Assembly (NCBI GenBank): GCA_947846985.1
Contig: CANTUZ010000026.1
Coordinates: 55,410,730-55,474,729, forward strand
Source of the DNA: Fratercula arctica
Taxonomy: Eukaryota; Chordata; Aves; Charadriiformes; Alcidae
Reading direction: 5' to 3'
Length of the DNA: 64,000 bases
Numbering within the stretch: the first letter of the stretch is position 1; each line of letters starts with the position of its first letter. The position numbers and the translations under genes are program-made. Below are positions 11,831 to 23,338 of this stretch, in pieces. The notes below the pieces were generated by a model, which saw only the letters and a list, made by a program, of their open reading frames with translations, ran no database searches and had not been told where the DNA came from.

Positions 11831-13440
11831 AATCACAGAACCACAGAATCAAAGAATGGTTTGGGTTGGAAGCGACCTTAAAGATCATCTAGTTCCAACC
11901 CCCCTGCCATGGGCAGGGACACCTCCCACTAGACCAAGTTACTCAAAGCCCCATCCAGCCTGGCCTTGAACACTTCCAGGGATGGGGCAGCCACAACTTC
12001 CCTGGGCAACCTGTTCCAGTGCCTCACCAGCCTTACCGTAAGGAATTTCTTCCTGATATCCAATCTAAATCTCCCCTCTTTCAGTCTGAGGCCGTTACCT
12101 TGTGTCCTATCATAACAGTCCCTGATAAAGAGTCCCTCCCCGTCCTTGCTGTAGGCCCCCTTTAGGTACTGGAAGGCTGCTATAAGGTCCCCCCAGAGCC
12201 TTCTGTTCTCCAGGCTGAACAACCCCAACTCTAGCAGCCTGTCCTCATAGCATAGGTGCTCCAACCCTTTGATCATCTTCATGGCCCTCCGCTGGAGCTG
12301 TTCCAACAAGTCCGTGTCCTTCTTGTGTTGAGGACTCCAGAGCTGGACGCAGTACTCCAGGTGGGGTCTCACCAGAGCAGAGCAGAGGGGCAGAATCACC
12401 TCCCTCGACCTGCTGGCCACACTTCTTTTGATGCAGACCAGGATGCACTTGGCTTTCTGGGCCGCAAGTGCACATTGCCTACTCATGTTGAGCTTCTCGT
12501 CTACCAGCACCCCCAAGTCCTTCTCCTCAGGGCTGCTCTCAATTCATTCTCTGCCCAACTTGTATTTGTGACTGGGATTGTCATAGCCCAGGTGCAGGAC
12601 CTTGCACTTGACCTGGTTGAACTTCATGAGGTTTGCAGGGGCCCACCTCTCAAGCCTGTCGAGGTCCCTCTGGATGGCATCCCTTCCCTCCAGTGTGTCA
12701 ACTGTGCCACACAGCTTGGTGTCATCGGCAAACTTGCCTCAATCCCACTATCCATGTCACCGACAAAGATGTTAAACAGCACTGGTCCCAGTACTGACCC
12801 CCAAGGAATGCCACTCGTCACCAGTTTCCATGTGGACATCGAGCCATTGACTGCAACCCTCTGAGTGCGGCCATCTAGCCAGTTCCTTATCCACCGAGTG
12901 GTCCATCCATCAAATCCATGCTTTTCCAATTTAGAGACCAGGATGTTGTGTGGGACAGTGTCAAATGTTTTGCATAAGTCCAGGTAGATGACATCGATTG
13001 CTCTCCCCTTATCTACCAATACTGTAACACCATCGTAGAAGGCCACCAGATTTGTCAGGCACTATTTGCCTTTGGTGAAGCCATGTTGGCTATCACCAAT
13101 CACCTCCTTATTTTCCATGTGCCTTAGCAGAGATTCCAGGAGGATCTGCTCCATGATCTTGCCAGGCACTGAGGTGAGACTGACTGGCCTGTAGTTCCCT
13201 GGGTCATCCTTTTTTCCCTTTTTGAAAATGGGGGTTATGTCTCCCCTTTTCCAATCAGCAGAAACTTCTCCAGACTGCCATGACTTTTCAAATATAATGG
13301 AAAGCGGCTTGACGACTTCATCTGCCTGCTCCCTCAGGACCCATGGATGGATTTCATCCGGTCCCGTGGACTTATGCACCTTCAGGTTCCTCAGATGGTG
13401 CCGAATATGGTGGGCAGTTCTTCATTCTCATAGACCCTGC
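11831..13440 (-). mobile_element. CR1 LINE with reverse transcriptase remnants
   Basis: The 3' tail lies at 11831 (AATCACAGAACCACAGAATC). Reading upward on the minus strand, the 3' end of ORF2 gives [19 protein letters not shown]. Then come reverse transcriptase blocks: [20 protein letters not shown] (RT domain, the D of the first catalytic block present), [16 protein letters not shown], and NYRPVSLT near 13190. The catalytic FADD block is degraded and several frameshifts and stops split the frame, so the copy is dead. It is 5'-truncated near 13440. Confidence 0.93.
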
Positions 13441-14499
13441 GTTTGCATCCTGCCAGATCTCATATTTTTCACTTTCAGATTCCTCACTTGAGCCACCGGG
13501 GTTAGACAAAGTAAGAAGCCTAAAATTTAGGCTTGGATTCAGGCAGTCCAGCTTCTGTTCTTGACTCTGTCCACCCCATATTGCAAGCAAGTTCACTGGG
13601 TTTTATTCCACACCACACACATACTCCCACTCTGCTCAGCTTTCGATAAAGGAGGATTTCTTATAGAAAGTAATGCAATACAGGAAGAAAATTCAGCACA
13701 CAAGTGTATCCTCTCTCAAGCAATACAAATCGAGCAATACATCTACAACGAAAAGGACAAAAAAAGCAAACTCAGACTGGGAAAACCTGCTGCAACTGTA
13801 ACGAAGACCAAAATTTGTGCTAAAACAAGGGAGCTAATTACAACCGTATCTCTGCAAAGCATAAAATAGCCGTCATCACAATGACAATTAAGTAATGGTG
13901 ATGAGTGCAATGTATTTTTTAATTACTGCACCAGGGATATAAACTCTTCCAATGAGGTGCAAGAGGCTACACAGCCACAGAGATGCAACATTTCACAGTT
14001 CAGCTATTGCATCTCCCAGTGCTCAGTGGGGAGCAACAGTACCCTGGTCTTGGCCCTCCACTTGGTAAATCTGTGCCTACTATTCCTTTTATTGCTTTCT
14101 ACGGAAAACTGTAAAATACTACACCACTAAATTAACTTTGAAATTTTTGCTTAAATTGAAATGGCCACACTTTATGGAGAGGTTAGGAAAAAAGGCATTT
14201 GTACCAAAATAAGAGGAAAGTTGACGTCTTTGTGAATTGTGAATTTTGCCTTTTGTTCTGTGCAGATGTTAGTCATACTCTCCAGAAAAGTACCAAAACA
14301 ACGTCATTTTGGCTAACCCTTATTTTTCTCAGGAAAATTGACAAAAAAAAATTACTGAAATTCAATTCTAAATGAGAGTAACTTCATTGGTATCTTCCGT
14401 CAAAGAAGTCATTTCACTTCTATTCAGGTCATCATGTGTTCCCTTCAAGCCATCTTAAGAACACCAAGACTTGAGATTTGAGTCACTTTTTGAAAATTT
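13441..14499. other. Unassigned sequence between two CR1 copies
   Basis: About 1 kb between two same-direction CR1 copies. The first 50-100 nt may still be degenerate CR1. The rest looks like unique intron and encodes nothing I can recognise. Confidence 0.5.
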
Positions 14500-14902
14500 C
14501 AACTGAGGTAAGGCTGACTGGTCAGTAGTTCCCAGGATCCTTCTTATTACCTTTTTAAAAATGGTGCAATATTCCCTTTTCTCCAGTGACTGGGGACTTA
14601 ACCTGACTGCCGTAACTTTTCAAATATGCTTGAGAGTGGCTTGGCAATTACATCAGCCATTTCCCTCAGGACCCTGGGATGCATCCTATTGGACCCCATG
14701 GACCCGGTATGTTCAGGTTTCTCAGGCGGTCTCAAATCTGATCTACAATGGGAAGGACTTCAGTCCACCTGACGTTTGGGGACTTGAGAGATGTGGGAAG
14801 AGTGACTACCATTGCAACTGAGGCAAAAAATTGTTCAGTACCTCAGCCTTCTCCATGCTGATTGTCTTTAGTTCTCCTGTCTTATTTATCAGGGTATGTG
14901 TT

Positions 14903-14945
<43 letters not shown>

Positions 14946-15780
14946 ATTTTCTTTAATCTTCCTTTTCCGACTAATATACCTGCAGAAGCCTTTCTTATTA
15001 TTTGCATTCCTTGCCAAACTCAGCTCCAGCCGTGCCCTAGCTTTCCTGGTCCCATGCCTACACATATGGGCAGCATCCTTGTATTCTTCCCAGGATACGT
15101 GTCCCTGGTTCCACTGTCTATGCATTTCTCTTTTAACTAGTTTGACCAGGAGGTCCTTACTCAGCCATGCTGGTCTCCTGCCTTCCTTGCCTGATTTCTT
15201 ATATGCGGGAATTGAGAGTTCCTGCAATCTAGGAAAAAATGTCCTTAAAGAGCTGCCAGCTCTGTTCTGCTCCTTTATCCCTGATGGCAGTTTCCCAGGG
15301 GGTCTCATCCACTTATTCCTTAAAACAACCAAAAGTTTGCTCTCCAAACATTCAGAATCCTGGCTTTAGTCTTCACCTGGCCCATATCCCTCAAGATCAT
15401 GAGTTCCACCAGGGCATGACCACTGCAGCCTGGGCTGCCATCATGCTTGACCTCACTAATTAGTTCATCTGTGTTGGTAAGCAACTAACAAGGTCCAGTA
15501 ATACTGTTTCTCTGGCTGGGCTGTCTACCACTTGGATTAAGAAATTATCCTTGATACACTCCAAGAGTCTCCTGGACAGTTTACAGTTTACTGTGCTGTT
15601 TTTCCAGCAGATGTCAGGTTATTGACGTCCCCAGGCAGGGTCAGAACCTGCAAGTGTGATGCTTCCTGTAGTTGAAGTAAGAATGCTTTGTCAATGGGCT
15701 CCCCTTGGTCAGGCAGCCTGGAGTAAACACCAGTCATGAAGTTTCCTGTGTTGGGTTGATTTTTACCCATAAATTCTTAA
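14500..15780 (-). mobile_element. CR1 LINE, endonuclease to reverse transcriptase part, lacking the 3' end
   Basis: From about 15780 downward, the minus strand encodes late endonuclease-domain sequence (GVYSRLPDQGEPIDKAF), then the linker typical of CR1 ORF2 (RRPAWLSKDLLVKL; QGHVSWEEYKDAA) and the start of the reverse transcriptase near 14510-14740. It stops there, so the 3' two-thirds of the RT and the tail are missing. LINE copies normally lose the 5' end, so a later deletion or rearrangement is likely. It overlaps in content with the 11831-13440 copy and is therefore a separate insertion. Confidence 0.9.
14907..14942. repeat. (TG)18 microsatellite inside CR1
   Basis: Eighteen uninterrupted TG units. 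They sit inside the CR1 ORF2 remnant and, by chance, keep the frame open as a His-Thr repeat on the minus strand. Confidence 0.97.
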
Positions 15781-17469
15781 TCTGTTCACCGCTGCTTTTC
15801 AAAGACAGCTCTGTGAGGTCAATCCATTTTTTCATACAGAGGGCATGTTTTTCATCTTGATGCAAAATGATTTCAAAAGGTGTCACTTATTAACCATCAT
15901 CTATGGCCCTCTATATATGAAATAAAAACATATTTAGTCTCAGTGGACTCTGGACCATGTCCTCAACTGGCTTCCCTTGAAATTAGAAATTACATAGTTT
16001 AAGGATTTGGTCCAAGGTGTTTTGAAACTATTAACATTGTCAGAAATGAGGGATTCAAACTTTTGTATTATTTGTCAGACCCCATCTGGTTTCCTACACC
16101 CTCCTCCTCCAAAATATGGTCCAACATTTTTTTTTTTTTAACTAAAAAACATACTTCATAAAGGAAATCAGACAAGAATACAGCACACCTATGTACTTGA
16201 TACCTACAAGACAATCAGCAATTACAATGGCATGCAGTGTTAAACTGCGGGTCCAAAGGGTCTATATCCCTCAAGAAGTTTGATCACATATGTCAGAATA
16301 ATGATACAGCTAATCTGCTTCTTTACTTCAGCTGAAAATAAGTAATTTCTCTCATTTCCAATTAGCACAGAAAAATTTCAGGTTTTAGATTGTACGTCAT
16401 TTGTATAGTTATATACCATTAACTGATCTTGTTAATTCATTATGGAGCCTGGACCTGTCATGTCGTTATACAAGTGTCACAAGAATAAACTCTCTAATCT
16501 CAAAGTCTAGTGTATCTCTTCCACAAAAATCCTGTAATCTTTCCTTTTGTATCCTACATTAAGAATTACTTTTGAAAAAGTTTTTAATACCTTCCAAGTA
16601 TAAATGAAAATTTAGCAACAGAAAAGGCATTATCTTAGACCCCAGAAATCTAGATAATTCTTGAAACAAGTTTTTTACAGCTGTTCTTACAACAGTTTTT
16701 ATTAAAGTAACTGACAATGAACCAAGTCTCTTGTCAACACAGTTACAAGCAGACAGGGTTATCACTGCAGGTTTATTCTTTATAAATAAATCTCAAAATT
16801 CTTTCTTAAAATAATGAATCCTAATTCCAAAATGAAGAAGTATACGCTTTAGGAAATATTCTCAAATTAAATAAGCACTTTCCCCCCTCCCCCCGTCTAT
16901 ACTGCTACAAATAATTCCTATTCCTGAATACTCTGCTGATGAAAGAATCACAATCTCTTATGCATTTTCTCATATAACTTCAATAAGAAGGAATACTTAA
17001 TGTTTGGCTATATCACTGCTTCTACCTTCCCGCAGGACAGACCTCAACAGACCAATCAATTCAGTAAATGCAGTTGAAAGTTACACTCTGTCTTTTCTCC
17101 TAAGACACCAGAGCTCCTGTTACTGTGGTGTATGTTGATATGCCTCAGATAAAGAGGATATCTGAGCCGTTCAGGAAGAACTCCTCTGAAGATTTGCTTC
17201 AACAGCACAATCACCCAATGATGCTACTGATGTGGGCTGCAGCTTTACTAATCACTTCAGCAACATCATCGCAGCTTCCAGATCATAGTGACTCTGCTTC
17301 CTGACCAGTAAGTCAATCCAGAGAAGGGCATTTCCCTTAGGCTCTCTCTTTATTTCACCTCTGCTGCACAATGGGGATCAATCTTCCCTCAGTTTAAAAT
17401 AGCTTCGACTTTGTAAACCACAGCTCTTAGTGTACACTGGATTAAACTGTGTTTACAGCTATATCTCTA

Positions 17470-17494
17470 ATTATACAATTACTAATTGTATAAT
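17470..17494. repeat. Perfect 12-bp inverted repeat
   Basis: ATTATACAATTA, one C, then its exact reverse complement. It could form a hairpin, but it is AT-only apart from one pair, so the stem is weak. Confidence 0.9.
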
Positions 17495-19340
17495 GAGCTA
17501 TATTATTTAAAAAACTTAATCCTAAAATGTGAATATGGCAATTAGCAAAATAGAAATAGCGTTGGCCTGTACTGACTCATTTCAAGTACATAAATGCATA
17601 GGGCAAAGTACTATGCAACATAAAATTAGCATACAGAACTGTAAAGATAGAAAACAAATCAGAAACATGAGAGAATTTAATCTGTGTTGTATTTCACATT
17701 TTTAATCACAGCATTTTGAAGAACATTGTTTCTAAGATAAAACATATATGCCTTCCTCAAAAAACTTCCATTATGTTACTGCTATTCAAAGTGTTGCTCC
17801 TATTGAATTCAGATTTTTATGCTTTCAAATAAACCTCCTATAAGTGAAAAACATTTAAGTACCTTCCACTAGTTTAAAAAAGAAAAGGAGGTGCAAGACA
17901 CAGGTTTTAATTCAAAATACTGTAGCAGACCTGTTCCTGCTTCCCCATAAAGGCTTAACAAAAAGTATTGCAGTGAAATACTGCCTAATCCTTATTTAGA
18001 CTGACATTAGTGAAATTAAGAAAAGTAAAATTAAAATGACAAGCAATTAAGAGCTGATTATGCACCAATTAGCAACTTTCAAAAATAAGCAGCATGACTG
18101 GCATTATTTCATGGGCATAAAAAGCATTACATTCTTTTTGTCTTTTGTAAGGTAAGAGATTAATCAGTTTGCTACTCGTGAAAAAGGAATTAATTTCCCC
18201 AAATACAATTCCAACATTTATTTATTTTTGCATCATTTAAAAAGTAAAAAATCATAGAATTTTTGTTGTCCGCATATGTTAACACAGCAGACACAGAGGG
18301 AAAAAAAAACCTTGGAAAATTTAGAAAATATGTCAGTGATGCTTCAGTTACCAATTTAACACTCTTCCATATCCATCTCTATGGGCCACTGGGGAGCAAT
18401 GAAATAATCCAGACATTTAAATCTACTTAACAGGGCAGGTGCAGACCCCATGATAAACCAAGAGTACCCCATTCATAACTTAAGCTGTCATAATTAAGAT
18501 TCACCATCTTCAACTTTCTCTCAACTGAAGTACTGAGAACACTCAAGTAAATAGTTTCTTTAAATGTAGATATTACTTATGAGCAGAACTAAGAACAGTG
18601 ATTAAACCAGGGGATTTTTTATTTCATTGTCCTATTTCTCATACTAAGTCTCTCTTGATTTAAACTTAAGCAGTGCATGGAACAGCACCAATTATGATTT
18701 TTCCTATACAACAGCTTTAAAACTCATTAAAAGAGAAAATCTTTTTTTCTATGAAAGAAAATTTCATTGAAATGGAAAAACTAAAAAAAAATAAATAAAT
18801 TCATTGTGATCAAATTTGTTCATTAAAACTTTCAGACAATTCAAAATGCGAAGAAATACTTTTCTGCTTTCTTAGTCTAATTTTAGAACTTTGACTTTGC
18901 TGGTGATTTGCTCTACGTTGGTCAATGTGGGCTTTTTGTGGTCTGAGCACAAATTGTTCCATGTTTCAGTATAAAACCCTTTTCATCAGTTTTAATGTGA
19001 AGTATTTTCTTTAGCGCTTTCCATATGAAAAATTGAAAACGTTGAAGATAAAGTACACACAATTTTTCTTACATCATGTAAATACATTCTTTGACACATT
19101 CTATAAACAAAATGAGATGAGACAGAAGTTCAAAATAAAACCTATATGAAGAATGGTGCTATCACCATTCTTTTATTTTATCATTTCTACAAAATTTCTT
19201 TAGAAGCATTTTTCACAGATTTTTTTTTTTTTCCACTTGGAGTTTTGATTCATCACAAGAACATGTTTAGCTAGCACGCTGACCAAACTGACCATTGCTG
19301 ACTAAAACAGGACATGAACGCTAGAACATATGACATTTAC

Positions 19341-19421
19341 CCAAGTAACTGTGAGCTGGTTTTTCTTCCACAACTTTGATTCTCCTTGCTCCTGCGGGTA
19401 TCACTAAAGCTTCCACATAAC
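19341..19421 (-). CDS. ADAMTS19: ADAMTS19 exon w9: spacer domain (small exon)
   Basis: This 81-nt exon, the smallest here, has 2 nt completing a Gly codon, 26 codons and one final base. It reads YVEALVIPAGARRIKVVEEK and ends PAHSYL. V-x-IPAGAR-I-V-E is the conserved first strand region of the ADAMTS spacer (ADAM-TS spacer 1 family). Acceptor GTCTAG; donor GTAAAT. The exon is a multiple of 3, so skipping it would keep the frame. The intron that follows is the 8.9-kb one containing two CR1 copies. Confidence 0.96.
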
Positions 19422-21433
19422 CTAGACGTGAGAATAGATGTCCCAAGTTAAATACAAAAGCGTAGAAAAGTACATCACATATGTTTTTTCATTTTGTCTC
19501 CCCTACTTCATTTTTTAAGTGTAACAAGTCATAGTTTATATAGCAATGGTTTGAGGGTCCTTGCAAAATGTTGAAACAAGCTATGAAACTGTCCATTATG
19601 TACTATAAATACCATGATATACAATTAAAAGAGTATAGCAAAGTGAAACATAACAAGACCTAGTGAGGCTGGGCAGGTTGGGGCTGGAGCAGATGAAGCT
19701 GTCTCTGGCCAAGTAGTTTAGTGTCATCATCACTACCAGACGACTACAAAAGAATTCCAACTTCATTCAGCACGCATAGAGTCAAATGATACGGCACTAA
19801 AACCCAAACATCCTCCTACTGTTTGGTTTTTGGTTTGGAGGCTTTTTTAAAAATATTTTGGGCTCCATCTCCCTCTTCTTGCTTTAATACACCCAAAAGA
19901 TGTTATGAATGGCTTTAGTTTTGAAGTCTACTGATTAGTTATTTGCTTTACATTACAACTGCTTCCTTAGAGTGTGGGACCAAGATATGCTGTTGAGCAA
20001 TTTGCTTTAAGTAACAAGGGGTGAAAAGGCAATGCGGGTGGAAAGCACTGGGCAAGCAGGAATGTTATAAATAAACACATATTTTAGATTACCCTTGTGA
20101 ACTTCAAAAAGTGGACAATAAACCAATTTTTTATTCTTTGTAGCTATGTAATGTTCTATAGCAAAATACTGAGCATTTACAAACCTTTTCAATAATCCTG
20201 AAACACAAAAATTAAATTGCTGCAACGCAGCTTTATCTTTCCTTACGTGCTAATAACAATTTCCAAGTATTTCTGACAGTCCAGTCTCTTGAGAAGGAGA
20301 ATAACTTCTGCAGTTTAGAGGGCAATGCCACAATACTGCGGACTGACACAGAATCACGAATAAACTTGAAAGCATGTGGGTATTCACATTAGCTATAAAA
20401 GAGAGCTGACACATTGTAATTTCTATTAGCAGCCACGTTCTTTGTAGTTTTTGATCTTGTAGTCCTCCAGACTCATTTGTGGTTTGGGATTCCCTGCTCT
20501 GCATTACTTTCAGCTTAACAGAGGGCCAGACATAAACATTTGAAGACGATGCCTAATTTTTATTCATTTTAAAATACTGTACTTCAGCCTATAATGCACT
20601 GAAGTCCTTGATTTTTCAAAGATACACGGTCTGCTTCTAATTACAGTATTTTTTGATGTGATTTACTTACTGTCTTGAAATTCTGCACATTTTCTACTCA
20701 AGAAACTGAAAGTGTAATGGCAAACAAATGGCCAAATGCTGTTTCAAAGAAAAGACTTTTCTTGGAGAGAAGGTATACATGGTGCATGGTGCAATTTACT
20801 AGGATTTCAGTCCCCTACTCTGTCAACGCTATTGTACTGGGGCCAGTCAATTATCCTCCTTCAAAGAACAGATCACAGCAGTGTTTGAAAATATCATATT
20901 CATTCTGCATCAGAACGTCTATTTGCTTTTTACGATTTGTTACTATTAGTGTAAAACAATGAATAATGAAAAGATATAAGGCTTCTTCACACATTTTGGC
21001 TATATGGTCTCCCATTGCCTGGCTTGGTTTAATGATGTTACTTTAGGTAACAGATCATAATTTGGATATTTGTTTTGAAGAATATTAGATGAATCTTAAT
21101 ATTATAAGAATTTACAGTTCATTTATTCACTAAAAATATAAATTTTATTTCACGGATTTTTTAAAAATCAGGCTCTTCTACCAAATAATGTGTGTCATAA
21201 TGGAAGATAAATTAGATCATTCCATAACAATTTGCACTAATTTTGCAACAATTAAATTTAAAAATACTCATGCATTCTTATCTTAAATGTCTTATTATCT
21301 TAAAAAAAAAGTAGATCTGAACTTCTTGTGGTGAACTGCATAATTTTAACAAGTATAGCTTTTTAAAGTTCCCAGTGCTCAAAGTAATCAAACAGCTACT
21401 GGTTTCCTGACTATTTGAAATAAACAGACTTAC
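19422..21433 (-). other. ADAMTS19: Intron w8-w9 (2,012 nt)
   Basis: Unique AT-rich sequence. I see no repeat or exon in it. Confidence 0.8.
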
Positions 21434-21554
21434 CTGCTCCTCTGGTATGGTTAAAATCACCTTTAATAACTTTGCATGACTTTCCATTACCATTGCATAC
21501 ACCACAATGATCCTCACGAGCCAGAGATCCCAATATGCCATCACAGCCAAATTT
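21434..21554 (-). CDS. ADAMTS19: ADAMTS19 exon w8: end of Cys-rich domain and start of spacer
   Basis: This 121-nt exon has 40 codons plus one base. It begins [17 protein letters not shown] and has [10 protein letters not shown], the conserved C-G-V-C-G/N-DG/NG-S/T-C close of the Cys-rich domain. It then enters the spacer with [10 protein letters not shown], which includes the sequon NHT. The acceptor is a good CTCTCCCACAG and the donor is the near-perfect GTAAGT. Confidence 0.96.
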
Positions 21555-23210
21555 CTGTGGGAGAGGAAAATAAAGCCATCGAGACACAGGCTGTTTTTCA
21601 TAAAGCTGCCTTTAGTAGTGGGCCTCTCACCCTTTTGCAAGATGCCCAAACCAACATGATCTAGCCCTGCTCAGAATGAGGGCTACACTAATTCATGTGC
21701 AGAGATCCCTTCCATACTAATTTTTTCCATGATTTTATGTAGATTGCTGCATTCCCTTTTCCTATAGGGTTGGCACACACCCATAACGGTAAAGTGCTGT
21801 CTAATGTCAACCTAATGTCTTATTCTGAATAGAACATGAACACGTCTGGAATATGCAAATATAAAGTGTATTTCTGTCTTGCTAAAAAGCATTCAGTTTA
21901 AAACAAATTCCGTTTATTCAAGCACCTCCACATTACTATGTTAGACACATTTCCATCAATAAATATAAGCGGTAGCTTGACAACAGGAATACAGTTAATA
22001 TCATATGCTGACCTGGTATGAAATAAAAGCCTTTTGAAGTCTAGACAAGTCAACACAGGGTAATCTTGTGCACTCTACAAATGCATCTGATAAAACCAAT
22101 TAAATTTCAAGACTGTTTGATAAATAATGAAGACAAAAGCAAGGTTAAAGGACTCCTTTAAGAACAGAAACCATGGTCTATCAAGGAGCCACTCATTTCC
22201 AAGCACGTTAAGATTGTTACTTCACTTTATGTACAGAATTTTTATTAGAGTTCTTCTACGTAAAATAGCAATACAGATTTCAAAATGCTGATTACAGCAT
22301 AAGCAGTCAAAGAGCTGTGTATCCAAAATGACACTTCTACAAGATATGAATACCTAACTCTACACACGTAGTCCCCAAAGTTCTTCCTAGTAGGCTGCCT
22401 AAGAAGACAGGGTAAAATGTGGAAGACCTTACAAATTAAGACTTTCAAATCTTGATTAGCACCTATCTCTCTGACCCTTGATATGCCAAGAAGCCAACTC
22501 AGTCTTAGTCAGGTGGGTTTGGCTTAAGGCTCTTTTTGGTCTTTATTAGTCAGTTGTGAAAAGTGAATGTTAATTTTTTGAAGTTATTACAGTATCTAGC
22601 AATGCTGTTTCTGCATTAAAGGTTGGGTTTTCTGCTGAATGCACAGTGTGCAATGAGAAGCGCACAAAGGAAAAAACCAGCCCTGTGGGATTTTCATATA
22701 GAACACAAGGTACTATGAAAGCGACAAAAGAACTTCTGTGAACCAAATGAATTCTGAGGATCATGAATAGCATAAGCACTCAGCTTTAATGATCTGTTAT
22801 TCTGCTCCTTCGATGTTGGTTTATTTACATATAAACTTTTGTAATGTTGAAAAAGGCAGAATTAGATATACATACCTATACCCCATGGCAAAATTTCCCA
22901 ACCTGTTGAAAGCTGAGGCTTCCCTTAGAAGATTAAATCAGTTATACTCATTTTCCACTCTGCAGCAGTTTGTGATAAGCATCCTTATCATCACAGATAC
23001 ACACTCCCCAAGCTGACACTTCAGCTGCTTCACATACTGTGTTGCACTGAGCGAAATTCATTTAAAATATTTTAATACAATACAAAAAAAGACATTCAGC
23101 CTTGGTGTACGTATTGCAACATGCTATCAGAGAAATAACACATATGCGTAACAAACGTATGCGCTTGCATACGTGTGCCTGTGTACCCAGGTTAAACACG
23201 TAAATCATAC
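21555..23210 (-). other. ADAMTS19: Intron w7-w8 (1,656 nt)
   Basis: Unique AT-rich sequence with nothing recognisable. Confidence 0.8.
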
Positions 23211-23338
23211 CTGGCATCTACCATCTGCACAGACATCTAACCCATGCTGGCCACAAGAAGTCCCATCCATCACCTTTTCTGTTAGAAGAACGGGTTGATC
23301 CTTTCCAGCCGGTGAACAGAACAAGGCACATGGCTTTT
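23211..23338 (-). CDS. ADAMTS19: ADAMTS19 exon w7: Cys-rich domain
   Basis: This 128-nt exon has 2 nt completing a Glu codon and 42 codons ending in phase 0. It reads KPCALFCSPAGKDQPVLL, then VMDGTSCG and DVCADGRCQ. These are the signature elements of the ADAMTS Cys-rich domain (C-L-F-C, DGT-C, C-DG-C). Acceptor CTACTACAG; donor GTATGA. In related proteases this domain carries a hypervariable loop that contacts substrate (family knowledge). Confidence 0.96.

Larger units (their letters stand above)
10418..19340 (-). other. ADAMTS19: Intron w9-w10 (8,923 nt)
   Basis: Contains two minus-strand CR1 copies (11831-13440 and 14500-15780) and a (TG)18 array inside the second. There is an imperfect ATTTT tract at 11140-11170 and a perfect inverted repeat at 17470-17494. 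From about 15800 to 19340 the sequence is AT-rich and I recognise nothing. Confidence 0.85.

Noticed and set aside
12256..12864. 202-codon plus-strand ORF, the longest in the window
   Set aside because: It is the antisense shadow of CR1 ORF2, which is coded on the minus strand here.
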